Assembly: GCF_030463535.1 (NCBI RefSeq)
Contig: NC_132893.1
Location: forward strand, 17,902,027-17,966,026
Reading direction: 5' to 3'
DNA from: Salminus brasiliensis
Lineage: Eukaryota > Chordata > Actinopteri > Characiformes > Bryconidae
DNA: 64,000 bases
Shown here one piece after another: positions 36,218 through 48,188 of this stretch (position 1 is the stretch's first letter; every line of letters starts with the position of its first letter). Below the pieces are notes generated by a model. The model did no database searches. It was not told the DNA's origin and worked only from the letters and a program-made list of their open reading frames with translations. The position numbers were made by a program, and so were the translations under genes.

Positions 36218-39200
36218 TCAGTAGTTGGGCTCTGAAATGTCTGTCATTTTCCTCCCCAGTACACACAGCTCCCAGCTGGACAGCTGCTGCACAAATCCAC
36301 GATTAGGCCTCATGTTGGCTTTACATTTTTGCACATGATCCCACGCTTCCTAAACATGAATCACAATCACAAATGAGCTTGGGGTCTGCCTTTCATGATT
36401 TATGTCGATCAATCATGTCTGTAATCTAAATTGCTGCCTGCATAATTCTCTAAAAGAGGTTTAGCATTAGCTCCAGATTTGTGACAACATTGCTGAACTG
36501 AAGTGAAGGTGATTATTAAACCGCAAGCTTCACATATTCTAATGTATAATAGCAAGATCATAGATGTTATAGACAGATGTGCATACACTTTGTCCAAAAG
36601 AATCCAGATGCTAATCGTTTTTTAAGGTGCACACACAGCTGTGATCTTTATAAATAGGGTTTATAAATGGAAATAAAATGAGATGCTGTGGGGCAGCCAT
36701 ACACAGGTTTTAGTCAGTGACTTTGGGAGTTCAAATGGTGTTTGTAAATAATCCTACATCAGGACCTGACCTCACTAAAGCTCATGTGGTCCAATGCAAA
36801 CAAATCCTTCTTCCAAATCAAATGTTCTTACATCTACTGTAAGAAAAAAGATTTTTATGAGCTGATGTCTACAAACTTTTGGACATATTTGGTGTGTTTG
36901 ACATGTAGGTAAATACTTAGCCATGTCTTGTTTACTCAGAATCGTGAAGCTAAAGTAAGGGATTTCAGAAATGCAAAGTGTAACCTGACACAATTCCTTC
37001 TATGGAGACGAAGGGTTTGAGGACCAAACTTTCTTCATCTTTTTTTTAGCTTACATGCACTCATTGAGCATTTTATTAAGAATACATTTCTGTACACCTA
37101 CTCTTTCATGCAATTATGTAATCAGACATTAATGTGGCAGTACAATGCATAAAATCATAAAGATACAGGCAGGCCAACAGCTTTAGGCAATGGTCACATC
37201 AACAGAATCATCAGAATGGGGGAAATGTGATTGTAGTGACTTTGAGCGAGGCATGATTGTTGGTGCTAGATGGGCTGGTTTGTGTATTTCTAGAACTGCA
37301 GATCTCCAGGGATTTTTAGCCACTGGAAAACCCAAGACAGGGTATAACAACACTCAGAAACTGAAACAGGTATAACAACAGGTTTCATAAACATGACAAT
37401 CATCTTGTGGAATCAAAGCCATGAAGCATTTAGGCTGTTTTGAGAGCAAAGCGCCACATTACCTAGTATTTGTATAGTGTTCCTAATGAATTGCTTGTTC
37501 ACATCCCAGTCTATATATGAAAACTAAGCTCCAAAAACAGCTGGTTTTGAATCCACTGTTTATGTGGTCACAAAAAACAACTGACACATGCCCACCTATT
37601 CAGGCCTAGTTTAACTCCATAAGTTATTTATAAAGTGTGTAATAACGTTTGTGAGCCTTGAACTGTAAAAATACTTGAATTTATACTGTTTTACAAAAAG
37701 GTATGAATTACTTTTATTATTATACTGATATTACCTTCAATCAACACAAGTACAAGTACTATACACCCTTATAAGTCCCTAAAAGTATAACTTCCCTGTG
37801 ACTACAATGCATGTGTCAACGTTGCATCAGGCAACATCTCTAATAAAAAAGTGAAGAAACACTTGCAGTAAACATTCACAGTTACCTTGAGTGTGTATTT
37901 CAGGTGGTGCATGAGGAAGGCCATGGCCAGCACACTGCAACGACTAACGCCATGAGTTGAGAATATATACGCAACAGACTTGGCGTTAAGGTGAGATGCT
38001 GGAATATTAAACAGAAACCAGGAGTGCTTACCATCTTGAAAACCACAAAAAAAAGAGAACATTGTGTAAACCACATGTTCGTACATCACTACACTTACCC
38101 AGGAAGTTACACACTTGCTCAAAAGAATTAGACAAATCAGCATCCACTGAATCCGCCACTCGGATATGCAGGACTGTGAGCTTTCCATTTTCAAACCTAG
38201 ATTGAAAAACATTCAATTTGGGCCTGAAATGAATCTTGATTTACATGCAATCAAACCAGGAAAAAGGAAAAGCAGATCAACTCACATTACACTGCTCTCT
38301 TCAGAAACATTGATCAATGCAGTCAGTTTTAGGTCTTTGAGTATCTGACGATTTGATGCCTGCCTGAAATCACCCATATACAGCTGACCAGGTAGAATTT
38401 CCACTGGATAGGGCTCCAGGCTTTCCAGTTCCTGATATATGCAGATATATTTAAACAAGCAAGCAAACAAACAAACTGATTTATTCTATTTTCAGTCATA
38501 ATATCCATAAACCCCTTAACACAGAAATGCTTATTACACACTAAGGTGTATTATTACTCAGTAACTACAGGGACATCTGTACAAACTGGTGGGGCTATTC
38601 TTTGGTAATAGAAGGTTGTAATAACACTTTCAGCCCACCGGCAGGCTCTAGGCTGTTTAAGGGGTTACGTTTTGCATGTTTCCGCATCAGGACAAAAATC
38701 AGAAAACATGCATTTAACATAAAATTAATGATTAACTCAAACTACTGAATATAATATCAGGTGTTTCAGTATTCGGTGATTCCATCCTTCACCTTTATCA
38801 CAGCTGCCATTCTTCAGGAGACTTTTTGGAGGTTTCCAAAGTTAGGTTTATGAGACCTTCAATTAAAAACAAATCACCAACTCCAGATGTTTTTGTACAC
38901 CTCCAAAAGTTGCAGTGATCTGGTGGTCTTGCATTGGTTGCTTCTCATTTTTCTTTTCAGTGTATTCATTTCCAAATGCAACCACTAGTTAGGCCTCCCC
39001 ATATCACACAATACCACCAGTCCTGAGAGGGCGAATGCTAGCATGTGCTTTCTCCAGGTCACATGAAGCACCATGCATTCTGAACTACAGCTAATGCAAG
39101 ATCATTGGACAGCTGAACGAAGGACAGTACTGTGATTCTGTTATATCAGCTAACAGACACCCAGACTGGCTAGCATCTCACCGAGTGAGAAGGGAGAGGA

Positions 39201-40612
39201 AAGGCCTTCCTACCTACCCAGAGAGAGCAAGGCCAATTGTGCTCTCTGGGATTCCCAGCCATGGCTGACTGTGGCATCACCAGGGATCGATCCAGCAAGC
39301 TCCTGATGATAAACAGCTCTGTACTTGGATGGCGCTGTATCTTTAAATCACTGTTTTTACACTTATTTTACTTTGACTGTTTTCCTCATGGATTATTTAA
39401 CTAATATTGAATGTCCTCAGAAATATCTACTGAAAAATGAACAACACGCACTTCATGGCTGCCCTGACTGGAAATTAAGTAAATGTATTAAAATGATTAT
39501 TAGAATATATTTCCAAAATGTATATATCAATACATGTATTTAGAAATGAAACAATATATTAAACACATATGTAGAGTATCTGTAAGGTACACAAATATAC
39601 ATTTAACATGGCAAGAACAAGTTTCATTGGTACAGATACACAGTAAAGATGCGGTTAGGCCATTTGATATATATTTCAGACAAATGTATTTTAAAATATA
39701 TCTAATAAAAAAACTCATTAATCGACCAATTTTATATACGCCAAACATATGTTAAAAATACATTTAAAATGTATTTTTAATTATATATTTAACAGATTCA
39801 TTTTGTGGCCATTTCCATTCATTGCAAACACATATTTTGAATATATATTTCTCTATATTTTTATTTATATATTTCCATTTGAGATGTGGCAGTCAATAAA
39901 CCCAAAAGGCCAAATAAGAACATTTACCCGGATTGTGTAAATAATTTTCTGCGTTCTGAGGAAAGGGTAGATGGCAGAAAACCTCTCGTAGCCTCCAATA
40001 AGAATTTGAACAGGGTGGCGACTTGCGTTTGCCAAGCTGTCAGCGCAGTCTACGGCTTGTCCTGTGGACAGACATGACATATATTCAAATCCAGTGCAGT
40101 TATCATGTAATATCTTTCTAACAGACTATATCTAGATGCCAGAATGTAGCTATATGTACTGACCTGGATCGTGGAGAGAACTGGTATTGCTGTCATACAC
40201 AATGATATACCTCATGCTCTCCACTTCCACATCAGTGGGAATGACACATTTCCCTTTTGAATCCTTAATAGAAATTCAACATGTCACTTAAACAAGCTAC
40301 TAAAGGCATGCAGGCAACAGCTGCTTAAATATGTATTCACTCACTACACACAACATACCCACTTAGCATTTCTGGCAGTAATGATGTGACTGCAGTAATA
40401 CGGTCCTTCAGCACGAGCATCTGAATAAATGGTAGCAAATAACTTTATGATCAATATGACAGATCCCGTTTTTAATGCTTTTAATGAACTCTTAAGTGTG
40501 TTTTCTTACCAATCAAACATAGGAAGTTGGGTTCTGTAAGCCTCGAGTGCCGCTGATACTGATTAAGGACGTTGTACAGCTCAGAGGGCTCACAGGGAAC
40601 CGTTCCAGCCAT
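36218..40612 (-). CDS. styxl1: Serine/threonine/tyrosine-interacting-like protein 1 (MK-STYX pseudophosphatase), 8 exons, 295 aa
   Basis: Exons in order: 40510-40612, 40359-40420, 40164-40263, 39928-40061, 38286-38431, 38099-38196, 37886-37998, 36218-36349; total 888 nt in frame. The start MAGTVPCEPSELYNVLNQ aligns with human MPGLLLCEPTELYNILNQ. An N-terminal rhodanese-like domain (GGYERFSAIYPFLRTQKI) precedes a dual-specificity phosphatase-like domain (PYPVEILPGQLYMGDFRQA to the end, with KCKANMRPNRGFVQQL). The signature loop reads FSTHGVSR at residues 227-234: the catalytic HC is replaced by FS, so the protein cannot use a cysteine nucleophile, as in human MK-STYX (FSTQGISR). Known roles of the family include binding G3BP1 and PTPMT1. 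The last intron is about 1.5 kb and carries transposon relics. The gene is head to head with PRR11. Confidence 0.95.
36585..36896. mobile_element. MITE in styxl1 last intron
   Basis: About 310 bp bounded by inverted ends ACACTTTGTCCAAAAG (36585-36600) and CTTTTGGACATATTTGGTGT (ending about 36896), a common type of fish DNA-transposon terminus. No coding capacity. Confidence 0.6.
37070..37510 (+). pseudogene. Tc1-like transposon relic with transposase N-terminus
   Basis: In frame from about 37217 it reads CDCSDFERGMIVGARWAGL then ISRTADLQGF, matching the DNA-binding N-terminus of a widespread fish Tc1-like transposase. The upstream non-coding part (CAATGCATAAAATCATAAAG) also fits. The rest of the transposase is deleted; the right end near 37475 reads TAGTGTTCCTAATGAATTG. 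Confidence 0.7.
39085..39310 (-). mobile_element. SINE-like element, family A, inverted copy
   Basis: Read on the minus strand it has GGATCGATCCCTGGTGATG and CCCAGAGAGCACAATTGGCC, as in the family A elements at 7130-7450 and 43115-43440. It lies in the STYXL1 intron between exons 4 and 5. Confidence 0.6.
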
Positions 40613-40992
40613 CAGTGTGTTCAAAAGCCGAGTGGAGACAGCATGGTCAGCAAATCCTTAGCTTTTTTAAAATGTTAAACTAAGATTAACTAGCTAATTA
40701 ACTCGCTAAATATTAATGTCGGGTTGAAGTGTAAGCTATATGAATCTTTGGAAATCGACAAGCTGCGGAGTTTTTCGCTAGCTAGGTCCTTCTTGCTAAT
40801 AGTTTACAACGTTGCTACGGTAACCAATGAAAGACGGTTGGGTAGGCTGGGACCGCCCACTTCCAGCCGTCGACGCTTGAACAACCAATCAGAGCGCAGA
40901 GCTCGCCCAGCTGTTTGCAGCGCGCCCGGCTGGTTTGCTGAGGCCGATTTCGGAAGTATTTTTGAAAAGCTGGTGAAGAGCCGCTGACAGGA
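40613..40992. promoter_or_regulatory. Bidirectional promoter of styxl1 (-) and prr11 (+)
   Basis: Only 380 bp separate the two start codons. The interval has an RFX-type X-box GTTGCTACGGTAAC (40811-40824) overlapping a CCAAT box (40824-40828), a second CCAAT (40885-40889), GC-rich sequence, an ETS-like CGGAAG (40951-40956) and a CHR-like TTTGAA (40961-40966) 27 nt before the PRR11 ATG. CCAAT plus CHR is typical of G2/M genes, which fits PRR11. The elements are visible; their use is inferred. Confidence 0.8.
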
Positions 40993-43900
40993 ATGGCTGG
41001 ATTCGGGGTGAGTTTAGGTCATTTTTTTTGCCTTTTTGTTTTTGTTTATAATTAATTTGTTCGTACGTTGGTTTGTTATGACTTGTTTAGTGTTAAAAAA
41101 ATATTAGTTGTAAAAAAAATAGTGGATTACAGTATCAGCTCGGTCAAACCGTGTTCCGTTGGTTCTCTGTGTTGCACGTTTCACAGAGACTAAGCAGGGT
41201 CTTCCAGCGGCGAAGGAAAAAGACTTCTACCAGTCGACGCTGGGCCATCAAGACCAAGAAGACTCCAACATCTCACAGTCAAGAAAGCACCCAGAGGTAA
41301 GCAGAGTCAAACCACGATAAACAGGTCCGACATAACCTAAAGAGTCCCTTACAGGACAGCAATGCGACTGCCTTTAACCTTTAACGTGTGACTGAAGTTC
41401 GTATGTGTCGTTATTATGGCTTTTCTTTAGGTATCTGGGTCCAAAGGAACATGCTAACCTGCAAAAATGCAACTTCAGGAATAGCAAAGCTGTGCAGGTA
41501 GACTGGAGTATAGGTCTGACGTCACATACTACAGTATCCAGAGCTTTAAAGGGATAGTTTACTGAAAATGAAATTCACTCTTTTAAGACAACAATACATT
41601 CAAAGTGTTGGACACAGATGATATTTGGCTTCCGCTTTTATCCCATCCGTGCAGTAAACACACATATACACCAGTGAAACACACACAGTGGATTGCTATG
41701 GTGCCCGGGGAGCAGAGAGGGTATAGGGCCTTGCTCAAGTGCCCGACGATGGCAGCTTGCCGAGCCTGGGTATCAAACCCACAACCCTGTCATCAGTAGC
41801 CTGGAGTTCTAACCTCTGAGCCACTATTTCATTCAATTTCACACTATTTCAGTCGGCAATTCTTTGTGAAATAGATTCAACAAGAAGTCGGAAACGTTTC
41901 TTTGAGATTCTGGTCCATGTTGATATGACTGTGTCATGCAAATTCTGCAGATTTTTCGGGAGAATGTTCGTGATGCGAATCTCACGTTCTGCCACATCCC
42001 AGAGGTGTTCTACTGGCTCTGGTATTCATTAAACTCGCTGTCATGTTCATGAAACCAGTTCGAGGCGACCTCTGCTTTGTGACATGGTGCATCATGCTGG
42101 ACGTACCAATTAGAAGATGGGTAAATTGTGGCCTTTAGGGGAGTAATATAGTCAGTAACTGTACTCAAATAGGCTGTAGCTTTTATGTGATGATTGTCTG
42201 GTATTATGATGGCATTCATGATGCATTCTGACCCTAACATCTATCAGCCTTAGCAGATATTAAAATTCCTCAGACCATGCAGTGATTTTCTAGACTTCAA
42301 CTGTCATTATTCTGGTGAGCCTGTGTCCACTGCAGCCTCAGCTTTCTGTTCTTGGCTGACAGGAGTGGAACCCGACATGGTCTAAAATATTTTAGCAGAA
42401 AATGAATTCCATGCATGTCGCTAGTCCTTTGCCTTGGTGTCTATTATATTGGCATGATATCATGCTAAAACTAAAGAAGCAAACATTTTGGCCAATCAGC
42501 TGTGTGTTTATGGGTAAAGGGAAATTATGTATGTTTATTATGTATGCCTTTTCATTAAATTATATATTACTATAACCTAGAGCTAGGCATTATGATGATG
42601 TTTTATTGTATTGTGATAAATTACTAGAGTACTAGAGAGTATCTGAATAGTAGTTTATAAGAATCTGTTGCTACTGATGTTTTTAGTCTGTAATTACATG
42701 TATTGTGATGAATATTGTGTATCGTGAAAAAAGTCTTTAAATAATGTGATATAGTATTTCTACTCTATCGCAATATTACATCATGTTTTATTTCGTATCC
42801 ATGTTGTATGTCATAGCCTGTTCTATTTTTCTGCTTGTCCCTTGGTTTCTAGTAAACTGAATCCAAATGACAGAACCAAGATGGAGCTTGTTGTGGAAAT
42901 CAGTGATAAAGACAGCAAGCAACTCTCAACATCATCAAAAAGTGGAGTCTTTCTTCACGTGATTGGAGGCATGTTGCAGCAGTGCCAACATAGAATGAGT
43001 CAGGTAAGTGTGAAAACAGTAGTAGAAAAAGTGCTTTAGTCTAATGTTGTCAAAAAACCCCAAATGTCCAACTTTGATACAATTTAAAAGTGTTTAAAAT
43101 AATTTTCAGTACCACAGACAGGGGCTTCTGAGTGGCTCCACTATGGCCCCAGGGTTGAAAGTACGACTCCCTAGCCATACCACTTTGCCATCAGTGGCCG
43201 GAGTCCGAGAGAGCACAGTTGGCTGTGCTCTCTCAAAGCAATGTTGGCCGGCACAGGCATCTGTTGGCTGGTGAAGTGGAGCTGAGGACCCATTCTTCAG
43301 AGCGTGTTGGCTGCCCAGCGATACCGAAATGGTGTCAGTTTGAAAAGAAGCTGTGGCGAGCTTTGCATGTATTGGAAGAGCCATGTGTTAAGTTCTTACC
43401 CTCCTAGTGCCGGAAGCATTGCTAGTGCTAGAGGAAGTTAACTGACTCCACCGATTATTATCAAGTATTAATCAAGTAATTACTTGAATATTTGTCCGAC
43501 CTTAGATTATCTGAAAGGACATCAGAAACACTTGTTCATTCTTTCTGATATATTCTTTAAGAGACTGTTACTAAGAAAAAAATAAATATTAGTATTGTTT
43601 GAAACTTTCAGATTTGCTCTAGCAAAATAACAATACACATTGTTTCACTCTCTCTCTGAAGATCTGGACTGGATTTTGGAACGTTTTCCTGTTCTGGAGA
43701 GCTTATTCACAGAGAGTCGAGACTCTTCACCAGAAAGTGGAGGACCTCCAAAGGGAACTGCGTCTGCTGCAAGCCAGTGTGGTGAGTAGTGGAATTTATT
43801 GCCAACTTGTTTTTAATTTTTTACATTTTCACTTGTGAACCTGGTTAATGTAATATACAACAAATAATCATCAAGGCATCATTCTTTCCTATGTGTTTTT

Positions 43901-46214
43901 TTTTAAGGTTTGTAAGGGTCCCAGAAGTTCTTGCTGCCCCTGTGTACCATCTAGTGGTGGCACCGTCCTGCAACTGCATCAGCAAAGCTCTGTTGATCCA
44001 CTTGCTGCTCTTCCTCATCCTCCGCCACCTCCACCTCTGCCTCCCCCTCCACCTCCACCTCCTCCTCCACCCCCATCCAATAGGACTCCGCAGAAATTAT
44101 CTTTAATTCACAAAAAGAAAACAATTCTCTCTACAGTGCAGGTAATAACCTGCGAACGACACATTATTAAAAACTGAGTTGCTAGAAAGTTCCTTAAAAT
44201 TGTTCACACCACAATTTACGTACTACATGTAGCTGTTTATTGGATGCCTAAAGGCAACAGGCAGATAGATTGATTGATAGATAAATACAGTCATGTGAGT
44301 CTTTTAGTTAGTCTTTTTTAATATATTTAAACATATGAACCCCTTGACTGAAATAACTTCAGTTAGACGTTTCCTATACTGATCTACCAGTCTCTGACAT
44401 TAACTGGGAAAAGGTTTTTCCCACTCCTCCATGCAGAATTCTTTGGCTTTGACTTCAGCTGTACATTTTAGGACTGTTGGAGACTTCTTTAGGCATGTTG
44501 TGGTCTGCTGTTGGCCATTGTTGCACATGTAAATGATTTACTTCCCAGAGTCATATGCATCTACAACCTTCTTTCCGAAGGCCCCATAGAGCTCTTTGGA
44601 TCTGACCATGAGGAGACCACTCACTTCAACTATCAAGAGCAAACCAAACTAAATGAGGTTTAAATAAGACAGGCTCCCCCAATAGCCTCTCTGATGATGT
44701 TCTAATCATCCGCAGCTGATGTAGAGCACCTGATTCTAAATTTATGCATTTGAAGTAATAATAAATGTGGGTGTGTCCTAACTTTGTTCTCACAGGTAAT
44801 CTAAAAAGTGAAACATCTGGACTACCTCTGTGTGTCTAGTAAAGATCTTACTAGATTAAAATGATGGTGTGAAAGTATTTGGGGCTAAATTATTAAGATG
44901 CATTTAAAGAGGAGTATTCAGGATGGAATATCCTTGTAGTCTAGTACATTTAAGGCTTTTAGCAGATGTTCTTATCCAGAGCGACTTACAAAAAGCTTTG
45001 CTATTTACCCAAAGATAACAGCTAGTTTGAATAGGCAAAAAAAATTAAGATACCTCTAAGTTTAGACACTACTAAAGTTCTGTATACTGAGAAGAACCTC
45101 TTTACCAAAAACCGCTTGCATAATAAAACTAACTTTTGATGAATTTAATTAGTGGGTTTTTCATGAGAACCTGATCATGAAGAACACAACTACCATAGAT
45201 AATTAATAACTGTGGATTTATAAGAAATTAGGACCTGACCTACCTTCACTGTAAGATCCACAGTTCTCAGCTTATCTGTAGAATCAGATAAAATGGTCTC
45301 TGTTTTCCATAAATGAAGACACAATCTATAATCAGAAAACCAAGTCAAAACTTTAACAAACTGTTGGTATGTGTTCCTCTCCTCTCTGTTTTTTTAGGAG
45401 AAAATAAATCAGCGTGTTGCAGTGACTCTCCAAGACCTACAGACTGTGCAGCTAAGAAAAGTCACTGTTAACCGCAAAGTTCGGGTAAATAAATATTTCC
45501 TCTTTTGTTGTGTTGTCGTTCGGTATGGCACGGTGTAAAACAGAGCCTGAGAGTAACAGCATTTTTTTGCAGGTCTCCCCAGAAAGGAAAAAAGCACCTC
45601 TGATCACACTAGCGGACCTGCAGAAAGTTCGTCTGAAGCGCACTCAGTGCAGGCTCCCATCAACCCTGAGGCCTAGCCTTGCCAAGTGAGTTGCATGCTC
45701 TCTTCTCTACATTCTATTTGCACAGCAGAAAGGGTGTGTAACACTTACAGGCAACTTTAATTTAAAAGCCTTAAATGAACTTTCATTACCTTGTTAGTTA
45801 ATGTCCCTGATCATACTAAGCACCGTTCATCATATCATTTAATAGACACAGTTGACATTTTCCCTTTATCTGCCTCCAGAAGATTACTTTTACATAATAC
45901 TACAGTACATGTGATTGAAAAAAAGTCCTACGTCACTTCTTTTAAAAACACCTTCTTTTCTTCAACTATAGGTCACCAACCAAAAGTCCCATCAAGCTTG
46001 GGGTGCAGCTTAAAAAAGTCCACATCAACCGGTAATTTTATTATAAACTAGATGCATTTCATCAGTTTGAACCCCTAAAGACATGAATATTTTAGGCAAA
46101 GACCTTCAAGCAGTATATTCTCTTTTGTTTCACAGGACTCCAGGTAGAACACCACTGTGTGATAAAGAGAATGTAGAGGAACCCTACATAAGTCATGCAG
46201 TCACAAACTCCTGA
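40993..46214 (+). CDS. prr11: Proline-rich protein 11 (9 exons, 322 aa)
   Basis: Exons: 40993-41007, 41187-41296, 42853-43003, 43662-43781, 43908-44141, 45398-45484, 45573-45685, 45972-46031, 46136-46214; total 969 nt in frame. PRR11 is a cell-cycle regulated protein linked to S to G2/M progression. Visible: a basic start (FQRRRKKTSTSRRW), a Trp-rich and coiled-coil stretch (IWTGFWNVFLFWRAYSQRVE), a Cys cluster (SSCCPC), a proline tract at about residues 170-188, repeated motifs TLQDLQTVQLRKV and TLADLQKVRLKRT as in the human protein, and a C-terminal RTPGRTPLCDKENVEE with two TP sites and a KEN box (307-309), the APC/C degron also present in human PRR11. Human PRR11 is 360 residues. Exon 41187-41296 joins 42853-43003 in frame only if the 67-bp cassette at 41431-41497 is skipped. 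Confidence 0.9.
41431..41497 (+). other. Candidate alternative (poison) exon in prr11 intron 2
   Basis: A 67-bp segment is bounded by a good acceptor (CTTTTCTTTAG) and a GTAGAC donor and is open in the frame arriving from exon 2 (reads RYLGPKEHANLQ onward). Spliced to the next exon at 42853 it makes GTG CAG TAA, a stop exactly at the junction. A weaker downstream acceptor just before 42882 would restore the frame. Real use is unproven. Confidence 0.35.
41640..41830 (-). mobile_element. tRNA-derived SINE, family B, inverted
   Basis: On the minus strand it begins GTGGCTCAGAGGTTAGAAC (A-box-like) and has a B-box-like GGGTTTGATACC, then the body GCAAGCTGCCATCGTCGGGC. Related copies are at about 10875-11035, 17825-18285 (split) and 61865-61995. 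Confidence 0.7.
43115..43440 (+). mobile_element. SINE-like element, family A
   Basis: Matches the element at 7130-7450 along its length (CATACCACTTTGCCATCAGT, GGCACAGGCATCTGTT, AGCTGAGGACCC) and the composite at 10650 at its 3' end (AGTGCTAGAGGAAGTTA). It lies in a PRR11 intron. Confidence 0.7.
44290..44800 (-). pseudogene. Tc1-like transposon relic, inverted
   Basis: Its reverse complement contains ATGGTCAGATCCAAAGAGCT and GAAGGTTGTAGATGCATATG, and TCTCCAACAGTCCTAAAATG, matching in order the relic at 62640-63420. It is internally deleted and stop-ridden. Confidence 0.65.
44940..45100 (-). mobile_element. L2-like LINE 3' tail, inverted
   Basis: The reverse complement gives TTGTAAGTCGCTCTGGATAA and AAAGCCTTAAATGTA, the same tail as at 29220-29340. 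Confidence 0.7.
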
Positions 46215-46867
46215 GCAGCAGGTACGCAGCACTATGTAAAGCTGATCAAACTGTGCCTAAAAAGTCAGTTGCATTTCATCAGTAATCTTGCCATTATTGT
46301 ATTTATTTCTTTGTTAATTGTTCCTGTTCTTGTTTGCACAGATTGCTTTGCTCACAGCACCCTAACCACTGAAGCCTGTATGCTGAGACCGAGATCAGGA
46401 TATCTGGAGATTAGCCATTTAGTGTTTTACTTTTGCTGCTGTCGTATTGCAGTATTGCACGTTGTTGTCTGATTGGTTTACATCAGTCTGTGGTTTGATG
46501 TTTAATGACCTACTATAGTAACACACCTGACTCCACTTGTTCAGGAATTTTAACTCAAATTTCAAACAGTCACTCCTGCGTATTCCTGCCTTAATGGAAT
46601 GAAAACCTGCAACCACAAGACTGAACCTCCCTGCTATAGGAGACATGCTGTAGTGGCACACCATCAGCATTAATCCAGTATCGAGTAGAAAGCAAAATCA
46701 TGGGGGGGGGGCTTTGTGTGCACATTACATGTAGCCAAATATGGGTGTAACCAACGTGTATTTATTAATGTTTACATTTTTTTATGTTCTCTTGCAAAAC
46801 ATTTTCTAGAAACCACTTTTTGTATTTGGATCGAAATATCATTTTCTGATTTTGTCGTAACATGTTT
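46215..46867 (+). other. prr11 3' untranslated region
   Basis: From the PRR11 stop to its polyadenylation signal; includes a run of nine G at about 46701-46710. A donor-like CAGGTACGCAG just after the stop may mean a 3' UTR intron, but this is not required. Confidence 0.5.
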
Positions 46868-46873
46868 AATAAA
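46868..46873 (+). terminator. Polyadenylation signal of prr11
   Basis: AATAAA, the first plain signal after the PRR11 stop codon (about 650 bp downstream). Confidence 0.55.
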
Positions 46874-46929
46874 TACTGAATCTGCTTATATTGTCATATA
46901 CTGAGGCTTTAAAAAACTACAAAAAGGTT

Positions 46930-47160
46930 AAAATAGTTGATCACAGGTGAATGTTAGAAAGCAAAGCTTCCTTTCAGATCACACATACAGCCATATTCAA
47001 GTAAGACCTTAATACCTGTATCTGTGTCGTTTAGGAAGCTGTAAGTCCTTAAGGTCTTGCCAAAGGGGCTGTACTGAATATGCAGGGTGCTCAAACTTTG
47101 GTTCAGACGCTTTTCCTTTTTTATTTTGAAACTGTAAAAGATGGAAATTAAAAAAAAAAT
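46930..47160 (+). mobile_element. Tc1-like transposon 3' end fragment
   Basis: The segment GCAGGGTGCTCAAACTTTGG then CTTTTCCTTTTTTATTTTG and CTGTAAAAGATGGAAATTAA is the 3' UTR of the same Tc1-like family as at 24720-24905. No transposase remains. Confidence 0.5.
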
Positions 47161-48188
47161 GTCTTACTAAAGATGTGGAATCTTTAACCTAACGGTATTG
47201 TCTTAGCAATTCACATTTGCTTGCTACTGTGTGTTTGTGTATATGTGTATGTATGTGTATTTTTGGGGTCAAAAATGCATTGTTTATTTGTTTTCATTTT
47301 AATGTTAACTTTTAATTAAATGCTGAATGCACAGGTTTTTGTCATTGTGTTATTTTGTAAAGTAATTAATTCAATTAATTTAACTAATTTCTACTTTCAT
47401 TATTTAACTTACAGTCATTTTTGTTTGCTTAAAATCAGGGTGTCCAAACTTGAACAATTTATATATTGTAAAAAAATGGTCAGATTATTTGTTTTGTTGA
47501 TTTTGTGGAAAATGTAAATATCCTCTACAGAGAAAACACTTGTTTATTTGCTTAATTATTATTTGCTTCCCTTTTAACCCCTGCACACCAGTAACACACA
47601 AACTCAATACTAAACTCTGCATTATCAAGAACTGGTTATGCATATGTCACCTTTAGAGTCTATAACCTCCAATTTGCACTAACCAAACCCAGATTTTAAA
47701 TCTGCTGCATGTCACTTTACTTTTTTATGTAATTTCAGGGACATCTATACATATACAATCATTCATACACTTTATATATAGATATGCCACTTTATTTCTG
47801 ATGTCAATGTCAGGGACCTCTTTATATTTATTTATACAAACACTTTATTCTCTTACATTCCTGCAAGTTAGTATGATACCATTTCTATACTTAGAGTTAT
47901 TTAATGCTTATTTAAATGTTTGATGTGGAAATTGCACATTTAGCTAAATGTATTTGAAAGCACTGCACCAGTTATTTGATGAATTAGGTTAACGATAAGC
48001 TCAAACGCTCAAAGCTCAAAGAGGCTTAATGTCCACGTTAAACAGACGGTTTTTAGAACGTTTTTTTTTATTAAATGATTTTCAGACTAATTAAAAATGT
48101 ATATTTACCAACAGTTTCATGAGCTCTAATAGAGTTTGTGTAGTACCAACAACTTTTTCATTTAAAAACATAGAAAACTGCAGAGCCT
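47161..48188. other. AT-rich intergenic DNA before the minisatellite
   Basis: I see no gene and no repeat family I recognise; AT-rich throughout. Confidence 0.5.

Noticed and set aside
37190-37375. 61-codon frame with MIVGARWAGL
   Set aside because: Not a host gene: it is the N-terminus of a truncated Tc1-like transposase, listed as a relic.
43891-44106. Plus-strand frame reading Leu/His repeats beside PRR11 exon 43908-44141
   Set aside because: It is a shifted reading of the proline-coding tract of PRR11.
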